Of a stretch of 27,269 nt of DNA, positions 13,371 to 19,726 are shown piece after piece (the first letter of the stretch is position 1; every line of letters starts with the position of its first letter). The notes under the pieces were generated by a model. The model was not told where the DNA came from. It ran no database searches and saw only the letters and a program-made list of their open reading frames with translations. The position numbers and the translations under genes are program-made. Origin of the DNA: a virus; the IMG/VR virus record IMGVR_UViG_3300047556_000015, positions 1-27,269 of that record; one strand, written 5' to 3'.

Positions 13371-14861
13371 TTAAACAAGTACCGATTCAACAGCCATAGC
13401 GGTAGCCCTGCAAATTGCCTTTGCCATGTTCACCTCTACAGCGTTGCCTATAAACTTCTTTTGGTCCGCTTGCGTACCTACGAGCGTGTAATCCTTTGGA
13501 AAGCCCATGATCAGCTTAAGCTCGTCAATACGTAGCATTCTCATCTTGATATCAATGATGCCGTACAATGCCATGAACTCCTTTATCTTTTGGGTATATG
13601 GGCTATCGCTTTCGTACACCTCGATACCAATACCCCCACCTGCAACCTCAATTAGGTAAGGAGGCATCTTATCCATTCGGGCTATTAGGGTGAAGCATGG
13701 AGCATCCACCGAACCGCCAGCGTTCATATACTGAGGATTCATGAGGTAGTGCCACTTGCACGTTACCATGCTAAACTTAGGGTTGGTGGTTACGGTTGCA
13801 GCTGGCTGATCTATACTCATAGCCGTGCCATTGCCATACTGCATATCAATGAATGTAGGGTTAATTAGTGCCATCCTATCCTTTGTGGTTAAGGTTGGCG
13901 AAGGATTATCAATGCTGCTACAGTTATCGCCATTTCCATAGTAAGATGCTAGGAACTTAGCCTTTACTATCGAGTGGTGATCCTTAGTCGTTACTGCATG
14001 TGCTGGCTCTTCAATGCTGATATTCTTGCTATCAGGACTTCCAGAAAAGTACTTGCTTAAAAAGGCCTCTTTCCCTCCAGCAACAAACTTAACCAGCCCA
14101 GTATAGATACGCACTAGCGTTTTCTCCGATAGAGGTTTCTTTCTATCGAAAATGCTTGTGCCCTCGTCTTTAAAATCTAGCACTTCTCGCACTGGTTTCC
14201 ACTTGTTAAAGTGGAATAGCCCAACACCACCACCCTTGCAGTGCGTAGGTTCTGGCCATGAAATAGGTAGCCCATCGGCTGCAAATTGCCCGAAAAATCG
14301 CTTTCTTGCGGTGTAAGCTCCATAGTCCGCTGAGTTCAGAATCCTAAAATCGTACTCGTAGCCGTAGGAGCAAACCGTTTTTACCCACCTCACGTAGTCT
14401 GTTCCTGCCGTTCTCGACTTAGGCTTACCGTTATCGTCCAGCTCACCCCACGACATGAACTCTTCCACGTTCTCTATCTGTATGTAGTCTGGTTGTAACG
14501 CCTCGATGTACCTAAACAGGTGTAGGGCTAAGGTTCGGCTATCGGCATCTCGTGGCAAGCCTCCCTTCGCTTTGGAAAAGTTGGTACACTCCAAAGAAGC
14601 CCAAAGCACCAGCTTCGCATCGGGGTATAGCTCTCGCATTCTGCTGACATGCTCAACCATATTAGTAAGGTCTAGGGTTCTGATATCCTCGGTGAAGTGC
14701 AACGCTTCGGGATGGTTGGCTGCATGGGAAGCAATAGCGTTAGCATCATGGTTAACACAGGCTACTACCTTGGCGCACTGATCTCCATTTATTTCTGCTG
14801 TTTCAACGCCTGTACTGGTGCCACCTGCACCACAAAAAAGGTCAACGTATAGTAGATTCAT
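13371..14861 (-). CDS. DNA cytosine-C5 methyltransferase with repeated target-recognition blocks
   Basis: A 496-residue C5-cytosine methyltransferase that uses SAM to methylate phage DNA, probably as anti-restriction. Motif I is DLFCGAGGTSTG (7-18). Motif IV is ASLECTNFSK (88-97) with Cys92 as nucleophile; it reads L-E-C-T instead of the usual P-C-Q, a variant I associate with phage enzymes. Motif VI is IQIENVEEF (127-135), motif VIII YTARKRFFGQF (183-193), motif X GNAVEVNMA (472-480). The target region between about 284 and 400 holds four repeats of the type DxPxxTxTTKDxxxxV/I. The gene starts 3 nt after a small gene and is followed by PcfK. No cognate endonuclease is visible. Confidence 0.9.
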   Translation of the reverse strand: MNLLYVDLFCGAGGTSTGVETAEINGDQCAKVVACVNHDANAIASHAANHPEALHFTEDIRTLDLTNMVEHVSRMRELYPDAKLVLWASLECTNFSKAKGGLPRDADSRTLALHLFRYIEALQPDYIQIENVEEFMSWGELDDNGKPKSRTAGTDYVRWVKTVCSYGYEYDFRILNSADYGAYTARKRFFGQFAADGLPISWPEPTHCKGGGVGLFHFNKWKPVREVLDFKDEGTSIFDRKKPLSEKTLVRIYTGLVKFVAGGKEAFLSKYFSGSPDSKNISIEEPAHAVTTKDHHSIVKAKFLASYYGNGDNCSSIDNPSPTLTTKDRMALINPTFIDMQYGNGTAMSIDQPAATVTTNPKFSMVTCKWHYLMNPQYMNAGGSVDAPCFTLIARMDKMPPYLIEVAGGGIGIEVYESDSPYTQKIKEFMALYGIIDIKMRMLRIDELKLIMGFPKDYTLVGTQADQKKFIGNAVEVNMAKAICRATAMAVESVLV

Positions 14862-14864
14862 GGG

Positions 14865-15116
14865 TTATGCTTTTTGGATATCGTCAACTTCGTAGGTGTT
14901 CTGCTCCATAGGTAGGAGGGTTAGAATTCTTGCGCCTACGTAGCAAGGGTGATCGGTATTCATTTCGAATAGTACATCTATGTACTTCTCATCAATGGTT
15001 ACTACATTTATGCTCTTCACGCCTTTAGAAAATTCATCATGCTTCGATAGCAACTCATACTCATCTTCGATAGTTCCGTTTATCAGCTTTTCGATTTGGC
15101 TCTTTAGCGTTTCCAT
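14865..15116 (-). CDS. Small acidic hypothetical protein
   Basis: An 83-residue acidic protein starting METLKSQIEKLINGTIEDEY, with a strand-rich second half (INVVTIDEKYIDVLFEMNT, then GARILTLLP). The ATG at 15116 is chosen because the longer frame reads through the operator palindrome at 15148-15162. It is the first gene after a dense regulatory region and ends 3 nt before the methyltransferase start, so it may be the first gene of that operon and is positioned like a methyltransferase accessory or regulator. Family not recognised. Confidence 0.55.
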   Translation of the reverse strand: METLKSQIEKLINGTIEDEYELLSKHDEFSKGVKSINVVTIDEKYIDVLFEMNTDHPCYVGARILTLLPMEQNTYEVDDIQKA

Positions 15117-15147
15117 GTTCTTAGGTTTGAAATTCAACTTGTTTACC

Positions 15148-15162
15148 GTATCACTGTGATAC
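15148..15162 (-). promoter_or_regulatory. Operator-like 15-bp perfect palindrome, copy 3
   Basis: GTATCACTGTGATAC on the plus strand, a perfect palindrome around a central base, 31 nt before the ATG at 15116. On the minus strand a TATTTTTG box (15169-15162) abuts it, so a regulator here would cover the transcription start region of the methyltransferase operon. Confidence 0.7.
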
Positions 15163-15169
15163 AAAAATA
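15162..15169 (-). promoter_or_regulatory. Possible -7 box of the methyltransferase operon
   Basis: TATTTTTG on the minus strand matches TAnnTTTG. A clear TTG at the right distance is not visible. The box is overlapped on one side by the 15-bp palindrome and on the other by a 10-bp inverted repeat, so activity is probably under tight control. Confidence 0.4.
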
Positions 15170-15197
15170 GCATAACTGCAATACAGATATGCTATTT
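15165..15197. repeat. 10-bp perfect inverted repeat in promoter region
   Basis: AAATAGCATA (15165-15174) and TATGCTATTT (15188-15197) are exact reverse complements with a 13-nt spacer. The left arm overlaps the -7 box. The centre-to-centre spacing of about two helical turns fits a dimeric or tetrameric DNA-binding protein different from the one using the 15-bp palindrome. Confidence 0.65.
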
Positions 15198-15217
15198 AAT
15201 CGGTTAAATTGTGTTAA

Positions 15218-15235
15218 GTAGATTGTTAAATCTAC
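15218..15235 (-). terminator. Weak hairpin at the end of the 15232 gene
   Basis: GTAGATT (15218-15224) pairs with AATCTAC (15229-15235) over a 4-nt loop; the stop codon of the minus-strand gene lies inside the stem. No T-run follows on the minus strand (TTAACACAAT comes next), so it is at most a weak terminator or an RNA 3'-end protector. Confidence 0.35.
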
Positions 15236-15426
15236 CTAGTTGGGAACTTCTGCTTGTAGAACCATTCCTCTATTAAGATGGTGTCGTTACCAAGCTTCTT
15301 GATGCAGGATTTTGGTAGCCATATCTTGTCGCCCTCACAGTCGAAAAGAATAGCCTTATGACCATCTACCAGCTGCTTGGCGAATATCTTAACGGCTGGC
15401 TTGTCGTTTAGGGTTAGGTTGTTCAT
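15232..15426 (-). CDS. Small hypothetical phage protein
   Basis: A 64-residue protein with a beta-rich core, KAILFDCEGDKIWLPKSCIK, followed by ILIEEWFYKQKFP. The I-W-L-P-K-S and EEWFYKQKF pieces recall a small conserved protein of Bacteroidota phages of unknown function. It starts 4 nt after the radical SAM gene and is the last gene before the regulatory region at 15.1-15.2 kb. Confidence 0.55.
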   Translation of the reverse strand: MNNLTLNDKPAVKIFAKQLVDGHKAILFDCEGDKIWLPKSCIKKLGNDTILIEEWFYKQKFPTR

Positions 15427-15430
15427 AATG

Positions 15431-16261
15431 TTATTCCTGGTTAAACATATTATACTCTCTACCTACGCAATTCTTAAGCAGCCAGCTTCGGTCTATCCCT
15501 GCCTGTTTAAGTAGTGAATCCTTCCAGTACACCTTGAAGCCAAAACTTAGCGAAAGCACGTTGACCATTTCAACGAAGTCGCAAAGCTCTTGCCTGTTGT
15601 ACTTTTTACCCGATTCAAGGCCGATTTTGTACAGGTTGCAGAAGCCTACCGTCTGCTTAATCATTTCAAGGCTGCTATTCAAGTCTATAATAGGCTCAAT
15701 AGAAGCAAATGTCTTAAACCCTGCATCGTGTAGCTTATTCATTGCATCTATACGTTCAGCGTTGGTGCTGGCGTTCGGTTCAAGTTCGTCGTGTCCTGTA
15801 AGGGTAAAGCCGAAGGCAATCTTGTGTATTTTTATTGCTTTGCCATCGCATACAATTGGACCATTACTGCCAAGAAATTCATCCACCCAATCCGCGCGTT
15901 TTGTAAGCACCTTTACAGGTACGTTGTTAACAACTAGAGAATTGATTGCGTTAAACGTCAAACGTATAGTTTCAGGAAGCATAGGGTCAGTTGTAAAACT
16001 AAAAAACACGCCATACTCTTTTACTTCATCCATATTTTGAAGTAATTCTTTTCTAAAGATATCCAGTGCACGCTCTTCACTTTTGAAGAACTTCTTTAGC
16101 GTTGGCTTATCGCCTCCCATAGTCGAGGCTAAAACGCCTTTCTTGCAGTAGCAGTAGGTACACCCATTAGAGCAACCTACGTAGAAGTTACAAGCCCACT
16201 CTGCATACTCCCCAGCCTTACCGCTTGGGTTGTATATTGCCTTTCCTTTAAATCCTTTCAT
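15431..16261 (-). CDS. Radical SAM protein, SplB/photolyase-like subgroup, unknown substrate
   Basis: A 276-residue radical SAM enzyme. The cluster motif is GCSNGCTYCYC with cysteines 30, 34 and 37 (CX3CX2C). The opening YNPSGKAGEYAEWACNFYVGC is typical of a phage-encoded group often annotated as DNA-repair-photolyase-like or spore-photoproduct-lyase-like. Later blocks FFSFTTDPMLPE (about 86-97) and VLTKRADWVD, then FGFTLTG and TFASIEPIID, are the barrel strands that bind SAM in that group. The substrate is unknown; a nucleic-acid base lesion or modification is plausible given the two DNA modification systems nearby, but this is inference. It lies between the resolvase and a small gene in one transcription unit. 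Confidence 0.8.
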   Translation of the reverse strand: MKGFKGKAIYNPSGKAGEYAEWACNFYVGCSNGCTYCYCKKGVLASTMGGDKPTLKKFFKSEERALDIFRKELLQNMDEVKEYGVFFSFTTDPMLPETIRLTFNAINSLVVNNVPVKVLTKRADWVDEFLGSNGPIVCDGKAIKIHKIAFGFTLTGHDELEPNASTNAERIDAMNKLHDAGFKTFASIEPIIDLNSSLEMIKQTVGFCNLYKIGLESGKKYNRQELCDFVEMVNVLSLSFGFKVYWKDSLLKQAGIDRSWLLKNCVGREYNMFNQE

Positions 16262-16279
16262 TGTTGCGGTTATTAGTTA

Positions 16280-16783
16280 TTACTTTTTTGTCTTTATCTG
16301 AATCGGAAACCCTGCCATGTGCCACGAAATTAAAGCCGAATCGCGCACCTCCTGGTTACTGCTCTTCGGGAAGTTGGGGATAAACTGCTCGATCTCCCAT
16401 TGCGTGATTTTGCCATCCTTACCAGACCAGCACTTCCTAAGGGGCAGTATCGTAGAAACATCAATGCCGTAGTGCTTACACAGCTCAATAATCTTGCGCC
16501 CTACCTCGTGGTTACGCCCTGCTGAGTTACCCTTTGCGCTTGCGGTTCGCTTGTTGTCCTTGCTGTTGACGTGCCAGTTGTGGGTAATGAGCCACCCAGC
16601 CTCTACATACACCTTAACGGTTAGGTTATTTTCGCTCTTCCATTTTCTAATGTTCTGCAGATGATCTACAAGCAGAGGGAATGTAAGGCAGTCGCACTTT
16701 ATACCCTTTGTTGCCGTGTTTAGCATTGCCACGCCCGACCTTTCGGTATCTGGGTCGATGGCTATAATGTAGTTGGGTCTCAT
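16280..16783 (-). CDS. RuvC-like Holliday junction resolvase
   Basis: A 167-residue RNase-H-fold protein. IIAIDPDTERSGVAML (6-21) gives the first catalytic Asp (Asp10), KVYVEAGWL (57-65) the Glu61, and NQEVRDSALISWHMAG (143-158) the final Asp148; this D-E-D pattern and strand order fit RuvC-type resolvases found in phages. It would cut branched DNA before packaging or during recombination. NHEVGRKIIELC (91-102) is a further block I associate with the phage subgroup. The ATG at 16783 overlaps the lipoprotein stop as ATGA, favouring this start over a TTG at 16795. Confidence 0.78.
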   Translation of the reverse strand: MRPNYIIAIDPDTERSGVAMLNTATKGIKCDCLTFPLLVDHLQNIRKWKSENNLTVKVYVEAGWLITHNWHVNSKDNKRTASAKGNSAGRNHEVGRKIIELCKHYGIDVSTILPLRKCWSGKDGKITQWEIEQFIPNFPKSSNQEVRDSALISWHMAGFPIQIKTKK

Positions 16784-17076
16784 GGCTTGGTGCAAAGTGT
16801 TTGGTGTTTATGCTTAGTACGAATTATGCCACCACGAGTAGGAATGCTGCTGGTAGTAGTCCACTCTACGTTACCTTTGGCGTTAGTAAAGTAAATGATC
16901 TCATCGCCATCCTTAAACCGATAAACAGAAATACCATCGTAATCAAACAGCTTGATCGGCTTAAACGTCTTTAAATCCTCTTCGTTTACTCCTTTTGGGG
17001 TTTCTTTACATCCTGTGGCTGCTATTATAGCAAGCATTGCAAAGGCTAGTAAGCCTCTAGTTACGTTCCTTTTCAT
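16780..17076 (-). CDS. Phage-encoded lipoprotein
   Basis: A 98-residue protein with a type II signal peptide: MKRNVTRGLLAFAMLAIIAA then TGC, the lipobox Cys at residue 23. The mature part (about 75 residues) has LFDYDGISVYRFKDGDEIIY and FTNAKGNVEWTT, which recalls small Bacteroidota lipoproteins of the DUF4884 type. It would be anchored to the envelope. A lipoprotein inside a phage early/middle operon is typical of lysogenic conversion or superinfection exclusion, though no target is shown. Coupled to the resolvase gene by an ATGA overlap. Confidence 0.75.
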   Translation of the reverse strand: MKRNVTRGLLAFAMLAIIAATGCKETPKGVNEEDLKTFKPIKLFDYDGISVYRFKDGDEIIYFTNAKGNVEWTTTSSIPTRGGIIRTKHKHQTLCTKP

Positions 17077-17078
17077 AT

Positions 17079-17450
17079 CTAGTAGTAGTTAAGCTTTGAA
17101 TCCATTTCTACAAGGTGCTTCTTTACCTTCTCCATCAGCTCGGGGCTGTCACCTGTGCGGTCAATAAGCAATCGTAGGTAGTCATACAGCCAATCGCTAT
17201 CCTCGCAAGCATCGTCCACCTCCTTCAAGTTGTATATAGGCTTGCAAAGCTCCTTCGTCATGGCATCCATCTTTTTGATTTCTCTTTTTGCTCGGTTGAA
17301 AGCGTACTTCTCTCCGAACTTAAGCTGCATCCCTATCTTGTCTAGCTTAGAATCGGCAGTCTTGATTAGCGTATTGGCAACGTCAACCAGTAGGTAGGCT
17401 AGGTTGGTGTCAATCCTTGCGCTGTTCATAATCTCTTCTCTATTTCTCAT
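17079..17450 (-). CDS. Helical hypothetical protein
   Basis: A 123-residue, all-helical, charged protein (starts MRNREEIMNSARIDTNLAYL; a second ATG at 17429 is possible). Repeated heptad-like spacing around KYAFNRAKREIKKMDAMTKE suggests a helical bundle. No catalytic motif, signal or membrane segment. It lies 1 nt downstream of the 17452 gene's stop and 2 nt upstream of the lipoprotein start. Family not recognised. Confidence 0.55.
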   Translation of the reverse strand: MRNREEIMNSARIDTNLAYLLVDVANTLIKTADSKLDKIGMQLKFGEKYAFNRAKREIKKMDAMTKELCKPIYNLKEVDDACEDSDWLYDYLRLLIDRTGDSPELMEKVKKHLVEMDSKLNYY

Positions 17451-17451
17451 C

Positions 17452-17676
17452 TTAGTTTCTCCTTTCCAATTTTTCGCGATACTCTGCTGCGTATTCCTCG
17501 TTACACTTTTCGGGGCTAACTAGTATCGTTAGCCTGTCGTTTATCTTTAGTCTTACCTTACCCTTATCGAGCTTGCTAAGCTCCGATGCTTTAACCTCTA
17601 CGCTGTTGTGGAACAGGTCGTGCTTTTTTGGTCTTGGCTTGAGGTCTCCGTTGTACTTTTCCCATTTTCTTGACAT
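17452..17676 (-). CDS. Small basic hypothetical protein
   Basis: A 74-residue basic protein beginning MSRKWEKYNGDLKPRPKKHD, with a short strand pair (KGKVRLKINDRLTILVS) and a charged C-terminal helix (EEYAAEYREKLERR). Composition suggests nucleic-acid or RNA polymerase contact, but that is a guess. It starts 10 nt after the operator-like palindrome copy 4. Confidence 0.5.
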   Translation of the reverse strand: MSRKWEKYNGDLKPRPKKHDLFHNSVEVKASELSKLDKGKVRLKINDRLTILVSPEKCNEEYAAEYREKLERRN

Positions 17677-17685
17677 CGCTATATC

Positions 17686-17700
17686 GTATTACAGTGATAC
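17686..17700 (-). promoter_or_regulatory. Operator-like 15-bp near-palindrome, copy 4
   Basis: Minus-strand reading GTATCACTGTAATAC. The stop codon of the DUF4406/DnaA fusion gene (17689-17691) lies inside it, and the next gene starts 10 nt later. The left half GTATCAC is identical to the other three copies. Confidence 0.6.
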
Positions 17701-18318
17701 ACAATTCGTTAAATTCAACTCCTTTTCAACGGCATCAGAAAGCTTCCTAAACTTCGTATTGTAGGAATATTCGGCACTAAATAGCCTCCTACACCTTCCT
17801 ATGGTTGTTCTATCCCTGTTCAGCAGGTTGCCTATGAAGTAGTCGTCAGCATCAACAATCTTGCTTAGCATGTTCACGAAAAGCAGCCTTGCATAGTACT
17901 CCTCGTTCCCATTCCTTCCGCTCTTGGAGTACTGGTGGTATGGAACGCCTGTAACCGAATCAATGGCCTCGATAATCTCGTACACCTTTTTTTCATCAAT
18001 ACCCTTGTGGCTTGCGATGCTTCTCTTGCTTCCTGGTGCCCACTCTTCAATGAATACCTGCTTCATGCACTCGATAGCGATGCTCTTCTCTATTCTACAC
18101 CTGCTTGACATGTGCCACTTGTTGATGAGATACAGTCCATCACAGCTCATAAGCACCCCTATTGAGGCTATATGGCACTGTTCGGTAGAGTAGATATCCA
18201 AAGGCATAACAGGGTTCATATTCATCTTTTTGATGCTGCTTTCTGCTCTTTCCAGCCTTTCGTTTACATCCTGCTCGTTAAGGCCGTCGAAGTTTCCCGA
18301 TATGTACACGTTTAGCAT
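17689..18318 (-). CDS. DUF4406-like domain fused to a DnaA domain-IV-like HTH
   Basis: A 209-residue two-part protein. Residues about 1-90 (VYISGNFDGLNEQDVNERLE, then VMPLDI, then MSCDGLYLINKWHMSSRC with IEKSIAIECMK) match the DUF4406 / nucleoside 2-deoxyribosyltransferase-like fold. Residues about 138-205 match the DnaA C-terminal DNA-binding domain: YYARLLFVNMLSKIV, then FIGNLLNRDRTTIGRCRRLF (161-180), where DRTT-I-G corresponds to the DnaA signature D-H-T/S-T-V, followed by YNTKFRKLSDAVEKEL. This is a candidate origin-binding or regulatory protein. The ATG at 18318 gives a 31-nt gap to the preceding gene. Confidence 0.72.
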   Translation of the reverse strand: MLNVYISGNFDGLNEQDVNERLERAESSIKKMNMNPVMPLDIYSTEQCHIASIGVLMSCDGLYLINKWHMSSRCRIEKSIAIECMKQVFIEEWAPGSKRSIASHKGIDEKKVYEIIEAIDSVTGVPYHQYSKSGRNGNEEYYARLLFVNMLSKIVDADDYFIGNLLNRDRTTIGRCRRLFSAEYSYNTKFRKLSDAVEKELNLTNCVSL

Positions 18319-18349
18319 AGCGTTCAGATTTTTTGATGGTTAAACCTTA

Positions 18350-18844
18350 TTATAATTCGTCCGGAACATTGTAAAGCTCCTTATCACACTTTCTCACATA
18401 GTAGGCTTTGCCCTTTATCGTTATACGAGCGTAGCTGCTAAAGCTCTCGCCCTTATCGGTAAGGTTGCAAAGCTCGTTGTATGTTACCAGCTTGACACGC
18501 CTGTCGAAGCTGAGGAAGTTCGCCAAAGTAGGAGTTGGGTACATGCAGTTGTCAATTACGTTGTTCACCGCATCTACTAGCCTCTGATCGCTGAACCCCT
18601 TCTCCTTAATTCGTTCAATGAACACCTTGTAGAACTCTGGTGGAAGCGATGGAAATGCAGCCTTAACCCTAGCGATGCTTTCTACTGCCACCTTTTGCGT
18701 TAGCTCTCCGCTGTAGATGCTTATAGCAAACTCTCCATCGCCAGTCCTAGCTAGCTGCGAATCCGTGCTGGACGATGGTTGCAAGCTCATTCCAGCTTGT
18801 TGCCTCTTGACCAGCTCTCCTAGTTGTGTCGGCTCTTTTTGCAT
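18350..18844 (-). CDS. Conserved replication-module protein, possible helicase-loader-like
   Basis: A 164-residue protein with a disordered, Ser/Gln-rich N-terminus and a helical core: FPSLPPEFYKVFIERIKEKG, then FSDQRLVDAVNNVIDNCMYP and TLANFLSFDRRVKLVTYNEL. This core recurs beside DUF4373/DnaD-type proteins in Bacteroidota phages, hinting at a helicase-loading or primosome role, but no ATPase motif is present. Starts at 18844 or 18790 are possible; both overlap the preceding gene in another frame (98 or 44 nt), so the overlap is real either way. Confidence 0.55.
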   Translation of the reverse strand: MQKEPTQLGELVKRQQAGMSLQPSSSTDSQLARTGDGEFAISIYSGELTQKVAVESIARVKAAFPSLPPEFYKVFIERIKEKGFSDQRLVDAVNNVIDNCMYPTPTLANFLSFDRRVKLVTYNELCNLTDKGESFSSYARITIKGKAYYVRKCDKELYNVPDEL

Positions 18845-19670
18845 TGCTTATCTTTATTAAAATCTTATCCATCTGCTTACGAAGCTTGGTGAATGATAGC
18901 ACGTTGCTTCGCCATGAGAAACCGTTCTTGTCGGGTGTCTCCGAATTCAAGTAATCGAATACAGCCCTCAAGTCGTTTACGCTATACCCATCGCTCTCGA
19001 TAATAAGGCGAATCTCATCGACTGCCGTACCCTTTGTGCTATCCACGTTCTTAGTGCTTGCGTTAGCCTCAATTAGCGTAGCCCTAAAGAGCGATTGGAA
19101 CGCCTTTGCTACCTCTATGTAGGTAGGGTTAAGCTCGGTGAACTGATCGCTTTCTATTTGGGAAAGCAGCACGTTCTTGTAGCTGTTCTTGTCGGGCTTA
19201 GCAAGCTTAATGGGTTCCTGCTGTTCGGGTTCCTGCTGTTCGGGTTCTTGCTGCTGCTCTACGGTTGGCTCTTTATGCGTTTGCAATGCTTTCGCATCCT
19301 TTTCTTGTGCGATCGCATCCGCTTCTTGCTTTTTAGCCCACCTATGCTTTGCCGATTCAGCAGCCTTTTTCGATTTAGCCATTCGCTCGTTCAACCTTCG
19401 CTCCACGCTTGCAGAACCGAATACCTTACCATCAATAACAAATAGGTCGAAGTCGCATATCACAGAGCGTACCAGCTCGGCCTTACATCTAAGATCGTAG
19501 GCAATACCTTCGTAGTCTAGCTTTAGCTCGTTGGCATTGTTGTATAAATCCTCGATGATAGCCCAATAGATGCCGTAGGCTTCCATACCAGAATGTCGTA
19601 TCAGCCTTTTAACCTTGTCGTCACTCCTAGCGTTGTAGTCGTGCGAGAAGTAATATGTATCTTTTGCCAT
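18747..19670 (-). CDS. DUF4373 (Lin1244/Lin1753-like) phage replication protein
   Basis: A 307-residue DnaD-like replication protein. The N-terminal domain has YYFSHDYNARSDDKVKRLIR, then MEAYGIYWAIIEDLYNNANE, the classic DUF4373 winged-helix opening. A basic linker (SAKHRWAKKQEAD) and a Gln-Glu-Pro repeat region (QQQEPEQQEPEQQEP) follow. The C-terminal helical domain ends FSWRSNVLSFTKLRKQMDKI, the DnaD-like tail. Such proteins bind DNA at the phage origin and recruit the helicase loader or helicase. ATG at 19670 is preferred to a GTG at 19706, which would sit in an intergenic hairpin. The 3' end overlaps the next gene in another frame. Confidence 0.82.
   Translation of the reverse strand: MAKDTYYFSHDYNARSDDKVKRLIRHSGMEAYGIYWAIIEDLYNNANELKLDYEGIAYDLRCKAELVRSVICDFDLFVIDGKVFGSASVERRLNERMAKSKKAAESAKHRWAKKQEADAIAQEKDAKALQTHKEPTVEQQQEPEQQEPEQQEPIKLAKPDKNSYKNVLLSQIESDQFTELNPTYIEVAKAFQSLFRATLIEANASTKNVDSTKGTAVDEIRLIIESDGYSVNDLRAVFDYLNSETPDKNGFSWRSNVLSFTKLRKQMDKILIKISNAKRADTTRRAGQEATSWNELATIVQHGFAAS
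19212..19256 (+). repeat. 15-bp tandem repeat, three copies
   Basis: GGGTTCCTGCTGTTC at 19212-19226 and 19227-19241, with a diverged third copy at 19242-19256. On the minus strand it encodes the Gln-Glu-Pro linker of the DUF4373 protein. The unit is a multiple of three, so copy-number change keeps the frame. Confidence 0.8.
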
Positions 19671-19691
19671 AGCCGTACATCTTTTGGTGGT

Positions 19692-19721
19692 TAGCCTCCC
19701 ACCCACTTGAGTAGGAGGCTA
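19692..19721 (-). other. Strong intercistronic hairpin without T-run
   Basis: TAGCCTCC (19692-19699) and GGAGGCTA (19714-19721) are exact reverse complements, and with wobble pairs the stem extends to about 13 bp around the loop AAGT (minus strand). It lies 5 nt after the stop of the 19727 gene and 21 nt before the DUF4373 start. No T-run follows on either strand, so it looks like an RNA-processing or translation-control element rather than a terminator. Confidence 0.6.
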
Positions 19722-19726
19722 TTTAA

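Noticed and set aside
19095-19500. Plus-strand Leu/Phe- and Ser/Cys-rich frames
   Set aside because: Antisense shadows of the DUF4373 gene and its Gln-Glu-Pro repeat; no independent start signals or conserved motif.
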